In this document: piece after piece, positions 13,401 through 20,865 of the stretch
Layout: each line of letters begins with the position of its first letter
Numbering within the stretch: the first letter of the stretch is position 1
Source: an uncultured Bacteroides sp.
Lineage (GTDB): Bacteria > Bacteroidota > Bacteroidia > Bacteroidales > Bacteroidaceae
Direction: 5' to 3'
DNA: 64,000 nt
NCBI GenBank assembly: GCA_947574505.1
Contig: CANPJW010000002.1
Coordinates: 1-64,000 of the forward strand
Notes under the pieces: model-generated
Told to the model about the DNA's origin: nothing
What the model saw: only the letters and a program-made list of their open reading frames with translations
Databases searched by the model: none
Program-made: the position numbers and the translations under genes

Positions 13401-16400
13401 CATTTTCTTTTTCTTTATTTCCTCTATCTTCGCTATTAGTTCCGATTCTTCCACCATTTCCTGTAATTCTGCCTGTATCATCGGCAAGCCGTTCTCCACT
13501 CTCAATTCGTTCTCCTGGCGCAAGAGTTCCATCGCTTCCTTGTTGCCCTCGTTGGCTTGTTGTAGTATCGCCAACCAATACATTGCTTCGCTGTTGTCCA
13601 TTGTAATCTAAATTTAATGCTTCTTTAATTGCCTGTACAAGCGTGCGTGGAGTATTGTCCGGCTGCTCAAACAGGGTTTCTTCTTGTGTACCTTGTACAA
13701 GGTCATAAATTCTACTGAATGTATTTTGAATGAGACTTTGGCTCTCCCCTTTGTACATTGCAGCCAAATACAAGACAAAGTTACTGAAATTCTCGGCAGG
13801 GAGATAACTTTCTCCTGTGACATCATCCATCTGATATTGGCGTTTCCAGTTTTCTATGGCAATACGAGCTTCCTTAAAATTCTTGGCTTCTGCAAACATT
13901 GTATCTTGCGATAAAGCATAGTAAGCACGGATAGAATTTTGTATCTCACCGACCATACGTTCCGTGTTGGGACTGTCATAGTCACGGAAAGCAGTGGCAA
14001 GAATGGCCCTCTGTGCTTTTACCGGCAACATATTGAACATATCTTCCAACCGGGTACTGCCATCCTTGAAAATACTCTGGTACATAATACCTCGCAAATC
14101 ATTCTTAGCTTCAACTGTCAAATTACCCTTACTGTCAAACGCACTTTTATACTGGGTAGGACTGATGAAATTTCTTTGGCTCATCCATTTCAGGACATTT
14201 GCGCCATTAGCATCCACAAGTCCGGGAAATGACAATTCATCATCCGAAGTCCTAAGCAACAGGTTGGCAAATGAACGTACTTCGGTTCCCATACGTTGCA
14301 AGGCATTTTTAGGCTTGATACGTTCCACACCTCCGCTCTCGGTGTCTTGCGCCACATATTGCCCAAGAGGTATTGCGGCAACATCATCTACCGCCAACAT
14401 ATTGACAAGCACCGGGCTTTTCACAGTTTCAATATCCTCGGCACTTAATCCGAAATCTTCCGTATGGTCTTTCAAATACTTCTTATATGCTTCCGCTTGT
14501 TCCGGATGGCTCTCCCACATCAACCGGAGAGCGTCACTTCGGCTGTTTCCTTGTATTACTTCGCCACGTTCGTTAACAATCGGTGCGCCAGTGTAAGCGG
14601 TAACACTCGATGTTATTTCTTCCGGACGAATGTTTTCAGCGATTTTACGTGCAGACAAGACACTTGCTTCGTCATTCCGTTCTTTAGGTTGTGCTTCATC
14701 AATAAAATGCAATGGATTACGCACGCCTTGTATATGGCTCGGCTGTAGCTGCGATGCGTCAATAATGGCAACATTACCAGTAGTCAATACATCATTGCTG
14801 AATTTCACATTGACCTCTTTACCTTGTACTGTTTGTAACGGTTCTTGCCTATCCACCTTATGACCATTCACACGCCTGTAGCCTCTTGCACGGGCATCTT
14901 TGGGAACATCATCCACCATATCGGGAACTCCATTAAGGGCTTCACGCTCCTTGCGTTCGGCTTCTTCACGCTCTGCACGTAACTTTTCTTCCTCTGCCTT
15001 GCGCAGTGCTGCGGCTTCATCGGCAATACGTCTGCGTTCTGCCTCCACTTCCATTTTTCTGCGATTAGCAGTACCGGCAATCTTCTGCCAAACGGACAGT
15101 TCCCGTTTGGCGGCATCAATCACCGCTTTGCGCTCTTTCTCGGATGCTATCTTCTCGGCAATGGAAACACCACCTTTCGATTTGGCTTTCTCTAACTTCT
15201 TCAAGGCATCTTCCTTGTCGGCTACCATTCCATCGGCTACGGTCTGTGCCATAGCCTCATCGCCCTCGGCCTGTTCTACAATGGCATCCCAAGCGGTATC
15301 GCTGTCGGTCTGGTCATAAAGAGGATTGCCTTGCTTGTCTTTGACGATACGCTCCATTGCAGATTGTCCGTTCTGTTCCGGTCCGTCAGGAGTATTTTCA
15401 GCACCATTGCTGCCCTCCTGAATATTTTCCACGTATTCGTGCGGAATATTTTCCTTATTCTGACGCTGCCAAACGATATTACCATTTTCATCCGACACGC
15501 TTTCAATCATGCTGTCAAGTTCATCACGAGTAAACATATTCACACGTTGGCCATTGATAGGGGATTCCGTATATACCTCATATTTCCCGTCCGCATCTGC
15601 ATCGGTTGTGATATTGCCACGAACGGTAGCACCGTTCCCGTCGGAAAGGGAAAGAATGTCATTGAGGGCATATTGCGGTCTGTCAGCCTCCTGCACCTCT
15701 TGTTCTATCCCGGCATTTTCAACGGCTCTCTGCTGCTCGAACTGTGCTATACGTGCTAAGTTTGCCGCATCAACCTGCTGTTGTATGGTTTCCTTGGCCA
15801 AAGGGAAAATATTCACACCGTCCGACACGTTCACTGTTCCGTCCCCGTTATCCACAATGCCGCCCTCGTTGGCTACAATCTGTACTTGCACCAGTGAACC
15901 GTCCTCACCACTAATAGTATAGTTATCTCCCAAGTTGAATGTGGCGACACCATCAATCTTGTCCGCAGCTTCACGTGCATATTGTTCGACTATGGTCTGT
16001 TCTGCCAGTTCTTTTTGTTCGTAAGGGTCTTGCACATCATCAATAGACAAGACCGCATCGGGCGATACCTGTTCAAGTGCACCCGTTTCCGCATCACGGA
16101 TAATGATACTCTTATCAGAATCAGTTGTGCTCACACCACTACCATCAGCATACGGCACAAGTGCTCCGCTTATAACATATACTTTCCTCTCATCCTGTTT
16201 CATGGTTGCACCCTGTATCATACCGGTTTTGCGATTGACACGTGCGTCTATCATCGCATTGCTTTGTTCAACCCGTGCATCTATGTCATCACGGACACGT
16301 TGCATCATACCATCACGGACTTGTTTGGCATTCACATAATCAATAATCACATCTGCACGTTTTCGCCCTTGTTCAGTCCCGGTACTCATAGCGTTTTTCG

Positions 16401-18687
16401 CTTCATTCAGCCAGTCCACTACATCCCCTTCAAGTACTTCATCATTTACGCCGAGTGCCGACTTCATACGCTCACGCTGGTACTCATACATATTCTTCGC
16501 ATCGTTCATCTCCTGTGGGGATGCAACATTATAGCCATCAAGATAGCTGTCATTTGCCTGTTGTTCATTTTCGCTTTGAGTACCACCACGAGACCGGGCA
16601 ATAGAAGCAAGATTAAAGCCACGCAAGTTCAATGAACGTTCCATATAGTTCAATACAGCTGCTTTCTCTTCAGTCGTAAAGTCTTTATCATTGATAATGA
16701 GTTCTGCAACCTCTCCGTAATTCTCATTGATGGTAAGGTCAAGTGTCGCTTTTAACGGTTCCCATACTTCCTTGCCAAGCAACTCATTCACTTTTGTATC
16801 AGCTTTGTTTATGCCGTGTTTCATGGAGGCGTAGTTCGCGGCAGATAAGGTTTGCTTTCCTGCGCCTATCAGCCCCATGGAAAGTGCCATACCACCCCAT
16901 ATATCACCATGAAATTGACCGGTGGCAAATAAGTTGGTACGTGTTCCGTCCGGATTTTGCTGGTAAGCATCATCAAGATTGAGCATAGTGCGCCATAGTT
17001 GACCGTAGTATTCTTCTGAAACCTCACCGACATAATCACTCACACCCATTTTATTAAACATTTGGTGTGTTTGTCCCATTATACCGTTCAATGCTCCGGC
17101 ATCGGCTTTTGCAAGTACGCCGCTCAATCGTTTTGCCCCAATGATGTTAGCCAACTTACTCATATTGCCCAAAGAGACAACAGGGTCAAGGTGCGCGCCA
17201 AACATTTCGGAGTAGTTTTCAATGATGCTGTTAGCTTCTCCCTGCCAAATGGCGCTCCCCCAAGTCTTATCATTGGAGAAATCATAGTTACCGTTTTCAT
17301 CAACAACCACATTTCCCAGCTTTCGGTCAATGATGTCAGAAGCGGTTTTCCCTGCCTGTATCGTATTTGTCATTAACGGGGCACGTACAAGCAAATCATC
17401 GGCGGTTGTTCCAAGTGCCTTGATAGTCCAGTTACCGGCAACCTGTCCCAAACCTTTCATTCCATTGTTCTTAATGAAAGTCTTTACACCTTGAGAAGCA
17501 ATATCTTCAATGACTTCTGTGCCGATAGCCTTAGTCGCTAACCTCGTTCCACCTTTTCCAAAAAAGTTAATACCACTGTATCCTCCACCCGTCAAAATAA
17601 AATCGACCATGAAAGAAGGCATATATCCGGTCATTACACCGGCTCTGTTCCAAAAATCGGCATTTCCCCCGTATCTTTCCTCTGCCTGTTGCTTCTCATG
17701 GATTGCGCCCATCATCGCATCGTACGCTTCACGCTCACCCTCTGTTGCCGTACCGTTTTTCAAATCATCAGCATTCATCATAGTCATGGCGTCAGCCATA
17801 TCACCCATACCGAAATCCCATGTGCGTACATCGCTTACAGTACGTCCAAAACCACGCCAAAAGCCCACATCCACACCATTCTCGCGGTCTTTTTGTTCTT
17901 CGAGGTTCTTAATCAGTTGTTCCGTTTCACGAATGGCTACGGATAACGCACGGCTTTCCTTATCAGATTGTTGCCGTGGTGTATAAGTGGCAGCTCCCAA
18001 TATGGAAGCGAGAGGCGCTTTGTTATTTTCTGTTTCTGACGTCCATTCCTCATATACTTCTGACGCTCTTTCCGCTTGTTTGGCTTTCAATTCCTGCAAA
18101 CGAATATTAGCCTTACGCAACTGCCCGCCTATGGACATATCAGCAGCTTGTCGGTATTGGAAGCTCTCCATGTCAGCCAATGGTTTGCTATGATAACGGT
18201 TGCCGGCAGGGGTAAGGAACGTTTTTTCCAGTTTTCCACTTTCAGGATTGAATTGCATCTTTCCCTCTTTGGTTTGTAATCCGGGGTTTAGTCCATACTC
18301 CTGCATATTATCCATGCGCTCGTTGAATGCTTGCGTATGAGTTTTCACATTGTGCATCATGCGGTCTGTTTCAGCCACCATTTCCATTTTTTCCTTTTCG
18401 GTTGGTTGCCATGGCTGTGCATCAGAAGGTAAAGTTGTTTCTTCAACTTTATCGACAACGTCACTTTCCGATTGCATAGGTTCTGCACTTAATGTCAATC
18501 GGTTTTCGTAAGCGTCATAATCTCCTATACGGAAATTACCCTTTGATGACACCCAATCGTATAGCTCTTTACGGCTGTTTTTATCACCCATTTTGGTTTT
18601 GAACGTGCTCTCATCACCCAAATCATCGATGGAATACCCTTTATTCAATAGGGCATTATATAATTTCTTTACTTCATTCTCATTCAT
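1417..18687 (-). CDS. Giant phage polyvalent protein (5756 aa) with methylase, SNF2-type helicase, nuclease-like and zincin-like domains
   Basis: A single uninterrupted frame of 5756 codons. I start it at the ATG at 18687, two bases after the stop of the upstream gene; a TTG at 18696 is possible. Domains in order (residues approximate): conserved N-terminal segment (5-65); helical region with hydrophobic stretches (340-380, 585-612); charged coiled coil (1160-1275); ParB/DdrB-like domain with GEVIQGNSRSDA (near 1375); PBECR-like nuclease fold (1790-1920); pyrophosphatase-like domain with RGTEGVDGDHIDVF (2000-2145); N6-adenine methylase with LEGSAGIGN (near 2690) and NVPF (2755-2758); superfamily II helicase with GTGKT (3398-3402), DEAH (3590-3593) and a late RILRQG motif; RPGWHLG-containing polyvalent domain (4280-4475); zincin-like HEAVAHYG (4606-4613); LPD38-like domain (5190-5245); one membrane segment followed by poly-Asp (5412-5441); coiled coil at the end. 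By analogy with P1 DarB it is likely injected with the DNA and counteracts host defence. Domain names come from recognised motifs; fold assignments for the nuclease-like and pyrophosphatase-like parts are inference. Confidence 0.85.
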   Translation of the reverse strand: MNENEVKKLYNALLNKGYSIDDLGDESTFKTKMGDKNSRKELYDWVSSKGNFRIGDYDAYENRLTLSAEPMQSESDVVDKVEETTLPSDAQPWQPTEKEKMEMVAETDRMMHNVKTHTQAFNERMDNMQEYGLNPGLQTKEGKMQFNPESGKLEKTFLTPAGNRYHSKPLADMESFQYRQAADMSIGGQLRKANIRLQELKAKQAERASEVYEEWTSETENNKAPLASILGAATYTPRQQSDKESRALSVAIRETEQLIKNLEEQKDRENGVDVGFWRGFGRTVSDVRTWDFGMGDMADAMTMMNADDLKNGTATEGEREAYDAMMGAIHEKQQAEERYGGNADFWNRAGVMTGYMPSFMVDFILTGGGYSGINFFGKGGTRLATKAIGTEVIEDIASQGVKTFIKNNGMKGLGQVAGNWTIKALGTTADDLLVRAPLMTNTIQAGKTASDIIDRKLGNVVVDENGNYDFSNDKTWGSAIWQGEANSIIENYSEMFGAHLDPVVSLGNMSKLANIIGAKRLSGVLAKADAGALNGIMGQTHQMFNKMGVSDYVGEVSEEYYGQLWRTMLNLDDAYQQNPDGTRTNLFATGQFHGDIWGGMALSMGLIGAGKQTLSAANYASMKHGINKADTKVNELLGKEVWEPLKATLDLTINENYGEVAELIINDKDFTTEEKAAVLNYMERSLNLRGFNLASIARSRGGTQSENEQQANDSYLDGYNVASPQEMNDAKNMYEYQRERMKSALGVNDEVLEGDVVDWLNEAKNAMSTGTEQGRKRADVIIDYVNAKQVRDGMMQRVRDDIDARVEQSNAMIDARVNRKTGMIQGATMKQDERKVYVISGALVPYADGSGVSTTDSDKSIIIRDAETGALEQVSPDAVLSIDDVQDPYEQKELAEQTIVEQYAREAADKIDGVATFNLGDNYTISGEDGSLVQVQIVANEGGIVDNGDGTVNVSDGVNIFPLAKETIQQQVDAANLARIAQFEQQRAVENAGIEQEVQEADRPQYALNDILSLSDGNGATVRGNITTDADADGKYEVYTESPINGQRVNMFTRDELDSMIESVSDENGNIVWQRQNKENIPHEYVENIQEGSNGAENTPDGPEQNGQSAMERIVKDKQGNPLYDQTDSDTAWDAIVEQAEGDEAMAQTVADGMVADKEDALKKLEKAKSKGGVSIAEKIASEKERKAVIDAAKRELSVWQKIAGTANRRKMEVEAERRRIADEAAALRKAEEEKLRAEREEAERKEREALNGVPDMVDDVPKDARARGYRRVNGHKVDRQEPLQTVQGKEVNVKFSNDVLTTGNVAIIDASQLQPSHIQGVRNPLHFIDEAQPKERNDEASVLSARKIAENIRPEEITSSVTAYTGAPIVNERGEVIQGNSRSDALRLMWESHPEQAEAYKKYLKDHTEDFGLSAEDIETVKSPVLVNMLAVDDVAAIPLGQYVAQDTESGGVERIKPKNALQRMGTEVRSFANLLLRTSDDELSFPGLVDANGANVLKWMSQRNFISPTQYKSAFDSKGNLTVEAKNDLRGIMYQSIFKDGSTRLEDMFNMLPVKAQRAILATAFRDYDSPNTERMVGEIQNSIRAYYALSQDTMFAEAKNFKEARIAIENWKRQYQMDDVTGESYLPAENFSNFVLYLAAMYKGESQSLIQNTFSRIYDLVQGTQEETLFEQPDNTPRTLVQAIKEALNLDYNGQQRSNVLVGDTTTSQRGQQGSDGTLAPGERIESGERLADDTGRITGNGGRIGTNSEDRGNKEKENDETEVIGRSMTADEAQDFIADMELNAGIAPEIDLTIENWDALFGEDGIVSTPIGEVKMGENQFTKLMRQGRNGKLGMIKPTLEHPNAIIEDVSEAKEGDTTERASSYVFIRSFKKADGSRYYYFTSITVSKDGKEVVVSNQEKRRNAIANLLTKGKLVWKHADDVSNASDMAQGLYSSQGNVSDLTTEGTDAPQTTMLSDNKDRELSLKSNELGEKITAAEKETDTTPTEKQKEAGNYKKGHVQVGIFNITIENPKGSVRSGIDAEGNKWETIMQNTYGYIRGTEGVDGDHIDVFLSDNIDGWNGARVFIIDQYNPDGTFDEHKVMLGFNEQEEAETAFLSNYDEEWATNRRLDGSSVPIEDFEKWIDSSHRKTKPFSEYKGVKNAETTAVVLGTNRLQEIKTRIAELKPLQQEAHAKSDIFEEARIISEINDLFAEQRKLEKEDVSKVETTPLPSTEEYTITSEQYTTKRGKILDMYLLKFAGNLAKEQQRAAKELAKAEKGWYDTKQGGFMMRSEESARQLADTILNNDDAVSNAQPISLVDTRKVIEPQQETQTANTSDNRLVTDERYAELRERMRKKLLGQMNIGIDPEILAIGTEMAVYHLEKGTRKFTEYAKAMIADLGDVIRPYLKAFYNGARDLPEVSENGLDADMTPYDEVQKFDVANFDKSGIDAFATAETVTREGEVEQEVEIAQERIKKNRPARKKSEKKAVNSQQSNELGLFDSLIDNDKTNKDGLQGTDESRIGGLPTDSNNQQQPPERMGEENREESGGTDRGGHQSGSRGLESELQSARRLDGQLEPKNTRNNHSERGKDYAPISVDARIEANIKAIELAKLLLESGEPATEKQMHILRKFSGWGGLGKAFSEGTSYSPNTIAKKLRELLGEKAYQEAVMSANSAYYTPAYVVDTLWDIVEQMGFKGGNILEGSAGIGNILGQMPAHISERSDIHAIEIDGTSGGVLSLLYPDVKVEIQGFEQTRIPNGSVDLAITNVPFVTGLRVNDTTGDKDLSKKFHNIHDFCIAKNVRKLREGGLGIFITSNGTLDNSKKLRDWIVSEGGADFVGAFRMHNKTFGGTGVTSDIVVIRKRVNGQKSANAIDVSDVSGERMAEYDTGETRKIKGKETPVIKQLSMDYNRYFIEHPENMAGEMHFAFEKGDTFRPTAKGLYPKQDKKQEDMLSEFVRSFSAEEFGKRNAEPITDAILGKKIGEMFVKDGKLYINSTASVQPLEVNANKVKGHTKVECFEAYTTIKEALAEVLSYQTENESDEGLKPLLEKLNKAYDDFVGTYGHFNKNTAIAFLRNDVDYANVFALEKFEESADEKGNRIQKFDKTDVFSKRVVEKEKEPTPANVKDGIIASIFKFGRVDIPYIAEQLGTGIEDVKKEIIESGYGFENPVSRQTEASYQYLSGNIREKLRQAEENNENGEFDRNIKALQEVMPMEIPAHLIDFTLGSSWVDPKLYEDFVKERTEVDVRFTAVGGTWFMKEPYFTNYEKNRAMGVTSEMLGRTIMGHTLIEAAIQNKSITVSTTRKRYDGTTETITDKEATQACAAKIDEIRQDFKDWARQKMQSDPGMSALMERIYNDTFNNFVPMSIPDDFVPEYFGGASHNLKMRPHQGKAIVRGTQQPLLLAHEVGTGKTFTLISTAMEMRRLGTARKPMIVVQNATVGQFVASAKELYPNAKILTLEEADRSAEGRKNFYAKIRYNDWDMIVVPQSTFEFIPDSEEREMTFVQDKIEEKMLILEKMKEEDPDGKNIITRQAEREIELLEEQLAGLADNASKKRTANDEKKRAVTLQNAEVKAMEMLDRRTDDVENFDDMGIDALLVDEAHEYKHLGFATAMQRGVKGVDPSYSKKSQGVFLKTQAVLEKNNGRNVIFATGTPISNTAAEIWTFMRYLMPADTMKEYGIYYFDDFARNFGNIQQMMEFTTSGKFKENNRFAGYVNLPELVRIWSGVSDTVLTKEAGEVKDKIPEMEGGKAQDLYLPQTRALRGIMKFVKAQLEEYEQMSGKEKKENSHIPLTMYGIAKAAAVDARLVQADAEDDIHSKTNEAVRQTLRSLKETADYKGTVAIFADNYQNKQSGFNLYDDIRNKLIAEGIPADEIVVMRSGMTVKKKLEIFEKVNRGEVRVILGSTFTLGTGVNIQERLHTLIHLDAPNRPMDYTQRNGRILRQGNLHKDMGKPIRILRFGVEDSLDVTAYQRLKTKGAIADSIMNGKQMMTNSMTNRVLEEEEDVFGDTVAQLSGSEYAMLKNNAEKNVRKYASRKKQWETDQTYIYNAKPRLKAFIKDAEKRIEDNGRYLDAVHSSFPDGQFKEIVIGKHRFTSVDTMDDFFKEHNKSVLAEMKQMKDGEIAGEQKRELTIQIGDFSFVVTIKLTRQTMRDGATLFNDVERKMTYSCPGLGIEDVPVRQNLLRNAIEDIAGNVITGKDFAERLSAGERSKKHNEAELKELLSREGKPFEYEKELEQAKSQLEEYAELMKKELEEKEAKYAEIDATVETANSIVNADEDDVLYRSDDTMYRIREDVAPRNTGIGYKVFVLKNGELYPPMVANPNGEATPVGVWLDADAAPIAGQSKTGRSQVKAGGKGTQGGSGKLAYRPGWHLGVIPYALQFNRIDENGDKTLFPANFVWAEVEYANDVDYQEEAMSYGYNKNGKFQHSYAGLPRIPENGAYTYRTNPNPETDPWIITGAMRVKRLLTPSEVDEMVMAAGRKPQRRQENAVTDTVITALNAEIANDYRNGVGAYTDDEVSYENDPAAKMLGRQTRTVWQRKKFAERERTRMAERVRMLADKLHLDNVEIITDTSALEGKKLRAKGFYSKSSGNITIVIPNHTSIFDVEQTLLHEAVAHYGLRELFGEHFDTFLDNVLNNADETIRRRIIDLSVKNGWDFHKATEEYLATLAENTEFENINASWWWQIKDFFLNMLHKIGFEGFNGVTLTDNELRYVLWRSYENLAEPGRYRSILGEATDVSKQYELKVGNYAGTSTQQSSVAESDDNLYRDGDPETHERVLARDRYEQRVKRGMYQTQEALQDSMLGLKEAMNSILGYGKKIEEVEGFENAYLGENRLSSVNKAEADAFAYLLFKPMLAEVSKLAQNGVEREELTDYMMAKHGLERNRVMAERDAQQDYDLYLKNHPAGNKTLQDFIDDYRERDYAGLTALTGFEDVVSAEAEAQQMVDDYEQAHETTALWEKVNAVSRAILSKSYECGMMSKAAFNKVSDMYEFYIPLRGFDEKTSSEAYAYLTHKQSVFNAPIKKAQGRMSKADDPFANLQSMAESAIMQGNRNKLVKQRFLNFALNHPSDLVSVSDLWLEYDAKNDEWKPVFPDNIEIDDTPEVVEQKIQDFEEKMEQLSESEPDKYKHGKDTVNIPYRVVENRDLRQHQIVVKRGGRDYVLTINGNPRVAQALNGQTNPDNDTSGAIGAILHAGEKVNRQLSAFYTTRNPDFIVSNFVRDMLYTNSMVWIKESPNYALRFHRNFGKANIIKMKRLLAKHRKGTLDMNDKTEAMFHQFMMNGGETGYANIRDIEQHKNDIRKELKKSNGKMPVRKALDLLGERFDELNRAVENCARFAAFMTSREMGRSIDRAIYDAKEISVNFNKKGSGAKFYNTAGQTKVGNAAALMSGLGRSGFVFWNAAIQGTANFGKQAKLHPAKAFTGAAVMFLLGSIIAFLGGSDDDDDDKNAYYNLPEYVRRSNILFSIGGYWISIPLPVEYRAFYGMGELMTSTFNGKEHLTGGEIANAIAGQVTQILPIDFLEGGGGLNAFVPSAVKPLWEAYVAEKSWTGMPLYKDTPYNKDMPEWTKAYKSANKYIVGLANVLNETTGGDPYTKGNIDLNPAKIEYVLNGYFGGVSGTVDKMVKTAETLSGTRDYDPRNVLLMNRLVKAGDERTEYRAINNEYFRLKKEYDQLKNRLKHYEEDTDNGIFDYAEKIDFLYNSPEYERYEIFENYRRDIDNLYNELAEVVDDEERKDIEAELNELKKEMIAEMNHTRKRK

Positions 18688-18689
18688 AA

Positions 18690-19835
18690 CTACCAATCTG
18701 TTTCATTATTATTCCCTGAATTTCGTCCCCAACCGAGACCTTCGTCAATTCCCGATGTCATTGTCGCCGGATCAAGTTTAGAAAGCGACATCATGATGGC
18801 AGCAGCTTTAGAAGACTTGTGCCAATTCTGTTTGACATAGTCTTCTTTCTTCTGCTGGGTATCGAGTTTCTTCATCTGACGTTCAAAAGACCTTCTTTCT
18901 TTCTCGTCTTGTGGGGCAAGGTCGGAAAGCATAACATCATACACTTGTTGCATAGAACCTTTCCAAACATTCTCATAGATGCTTACTTGGTTTCCGTCAC
19001 CATCAGAGAACCCCAACTGTTTCCCACGCGCAGACCTCGCACCTGTCGCTTTAATCTGCTTTTCTCGTAGGTCTTTATTGTCTTTTTGCGTTTGAACTGC
19101 AAGGTTATGCGTACGGTCAGCCTTTCGTTTATTCTCATCAAAGCTTTTTTGCCATTTATCATCGTCCACCTTATCACGTTCTTTTTTGCGAGCAAATTCA
19201 TCCGAATAACGTTGGTCAGCAACCCTTTCTCTCTCGTTACGGTGCTGAATGCCCTCGTTGTACCTATCATCATTCTTTTTATCAATGCCAAGCTGTCTTA
19301 ACCATTTACGTTCCCCGTCCGCTTTTGCATCATCAGCTTGCATGGCCCCAATCAAACCGCTTGCATAGGCACGGGCATTGGCATTGCGTTCTTTCATCAA
19401 CCGGTCATATTTCACCTTCACCTTTCCGGAAGCAGTGTCCTTGCCTGTGTACATATTCGGGGCATACTGTGTCGTGAAAAAGAGATTGGACAGCGCTGAT
19501 ATACCGTCACCGATGGCAGCGAATATCTGTTCTCTTTTCTGCTTTTTCCTCTCTTTGGCAAGTTCTTCCTCCGTTGGGGGCTTGTAAGGGTTGAGTTGCT
19601 TGAACAATTCGGCATACGAAAGGCTGCCACTGCTTGCATCCTGCTGTGCAGGTGGTGTTTCAACAGTATCAGGTTTAGAGCCGGTGGCCGCAGGAGCAGG
19701 AGCCGTCACTGTTTCCTGCCCAGTATCCTTTGCAGAAGGTGATGCGGAAGAACCGTTTTGTTGCTGCTCATGCCATTCCTGAGAGCCTTTGGGCGGATTA
19801 TTGCCCGTACCCAAGATTTCATCATACGTTCCCAT
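18690..19835 (-). CDS. Probable internal virion/ejection protein (381 aa)
   Basis: No catalytic domain is recognisable. Residues 1-75 are low-complexity, rich in Gln, Ser, Pro, Ala and Thr; then comes an acidic-basic helical stretch (KPPTEEELAKERKKQKREQ), a short hydrophobic segment (IGDGISALSNLFFTTQ, about 107-122) and a long, very highly charged helical region (150-270) likely to form a coiled coil. This composition, and the position directly upstream of the giant gene and downstream of another Gly/Ala-rich small virion protein, fit a podovirus core or ejection protein (the role played by T7 gp15/gp16 or P22 gp16/gp20). Its stop codon lies two bases before the ATG of the giant gene, so the two are surely co-transcribed and probably translationally coupled. 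Confidence 0.6.
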   Translation of the reverse strand: MGTYDEILGTGNNPPKGSQEWHEQQQNGSSASPSAKDTGQETVTAPAPAATGSKPDTVETPPAQQDASSGSLSYAELFKQLNPYKPPTEEELAKERKKQKREQIFAAIGDGISALSNLFFTTQYAPNMYTGKDTASGKVKVKYDRLMKERNANARAYASGLIGAMQADDAKADGERKWLRQLGIDKKNDDRYNEGIQHRNERERVADQRYSDEFARKKERDKVDDDKWQKSFDENKRKADRTHNLAVQTQKDNKDLREKQIKATGARSARGKQLGFSDGDGNQVSIYENVWKGSMQQVYDVMLSDLAPQDEKERRSFERQMKKLDTQQKKEDYVKQNWHKSSKAAAIMMSLSKLDPATMTSGIDEGLGWGRNSGNNNETDW

Positions 19836-19845
19836 CGCTCATCAT

Positions 19846-20325
19846 TTAAAATGGCATTTGACTTGCCGCATTGGTTACTCCTTGCACTGCTCCCGATATG
19901 GCACTGGCTTTGCCTTGTTCAATGGCATTAAGCTGCTCGACAAAGGCATTGTCGTTCTGCAAATAAGTGGCTTCGATATTATCCTTGCGTTCATCTGCCT
20001 GTGCCGCAATCTGCGAAGTCGCATCGGCGAGAGCCTTATTGTTCGCTTCTTTTGCAGCCGCTACACTTTCATCTGTTCCACCCATGACCGCCGCACTTCC
20101 GGCGGCAGCTTTGTTACGTTGTTTGATACTTTCCTCTGTCTGTGTAAGAATACGTTGTGCATCGGCCCGTTGAGTAGCATCCTCGTTATACCTGCGGTCA
20201 TACCAGTCTTGGTTTTTCTTTCGTTGAGCCTCAACATTACGCTTTGCTTTCTTCATTGCTTTCGATGCAGAGATACCACCGAAAATGCTGCCTACAGCAC
20301 CTATGGCACTTCCAATTAAACCCAT
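19846..20325 (-). CDS. Small Gly/Ala-rich virion protein (159 aa), ejection-protein type
   Basis: The N-terminus (MGLIGSAIGAVGSIFGGISA) is a glycine-rich amphipathic hydrophobic stretch with regular small residues, followed by a charged helical region containing KKAKRNVEAQRKKNQDWYDRRYNEDATQRADAQ and an Ala/Gln-rich C-terminal half. This layout is typical of podovirus internal virion or DNA-ejection proteins of the T7 gp14/P22 gp7 kind, which insert into the host membrane during infection. It is the first gene of the leftward cluster and lies 10 bp upstream of the 381-aa gene. A divergent gene starts about 100 bp away at 20427, so the 20326-20426 gap probably holds the promoters for both. The function is inferred from composition and position. 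Confidence 0.6.
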   Translation of the reverse strand: MGLIGSAIGAVGSIFGGISASKAMKKAKRNVEAQRKKNQDWYDRRYNEDATQRADAQRILTQTEESIKQRNKAAAGSAAVMGGTDESVAAAKEANNKALADATSQIAAQADERKDNIEATYLQNDNAFVEQLNAIEQGKASAISGAVQGVTNAASQMPF

Positions 20326-20426
20326 AAGATTCTGTTTTTGATTATTAAAAGTTATACCTTGCGTGCGAAAGTAAGCCCTTATCTTCGCATCATCATTTTA
20401 TCTTTTTACACACAGAATCATTTGTT

Positions 20427-20729
20427 ATGGCAAAAGGGAAAAAGACCGGAGGGCGGCAAAAAGGCACGCCCAATAAAGTAACGGCATTGGCTAAAGGAAT
20501 GATAGAAAAATGGCTTGAAGCGCACAATGCGATACCGAAAGGAGACATAGCGCCGCTGATAATGCAGGATTTCTTGGAGCTTGAACCCAAAGACAGGGTA
20601 AAGGTTTCAACAGAGTTTATCAAAATCATCATGCCTAAGAATATCAGCATAGACGACAACGAGGTTAAACTCACCATCGAGGACAAACTTGCCAAACTCG
20701 CCGGGGATGAAGATAACGAGGAGGAATAA
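20427..20729 (+). CDS. Small phage protein with GGRQKGTPNK motif (possible small terminase or DNA-binding protein)
   Basis: A 100-aa basic-then-acidic protein. The N-terminal GKKTGGRQKGTPNK motif occurs in many phage proteins of the DUF5681 type and in some small terminase subunits, where it makes a basic DNA-contacting arm. The middle (KGMIEKWLEAHNAIPKGD) is helical, and the C-terminus ends in an acidic tail (AGDEDNEEE). It is transcribed away from the virion genes and toward the repeat-rich non-coding region. No large terminase gene is present beside it within the window; if it is the small subunit, the large subunit must lie left of the window. The assignment is tentative. Confidence 0.45.
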   Translation: MAKGKKTGGRQKGTPNKVTALAKGMIEKWLEAHNAIPKGDIAPLIMQDFLELEPKDRVKVSTEFIKIIMPKNISIDDNEVKLTIEDKLAKLAGDEDNEEE

Positions 20730-20865
20730 TCTACTTCCCCCTACTTTAGATTGTCTTCACGTTTAAGACAAGGGAAGCCCCACCCGAAATGGGGATGATT
20801 TTACTGATTTGCTTTGGAGCGATGTTCGAGAGAATATCGCTTTTTTTGCGCCGATAAGCAGTCGG

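Noticed and set aside
1417..18687. The giant frame as several genes or as an RNA polymerase like that of crAss-like phages
   Set aside because: No internal stop exists, and the recognisable motifs are methylase, helicase and polyvalent-protein domains; no DFDGD-type polymerase motif was seen.
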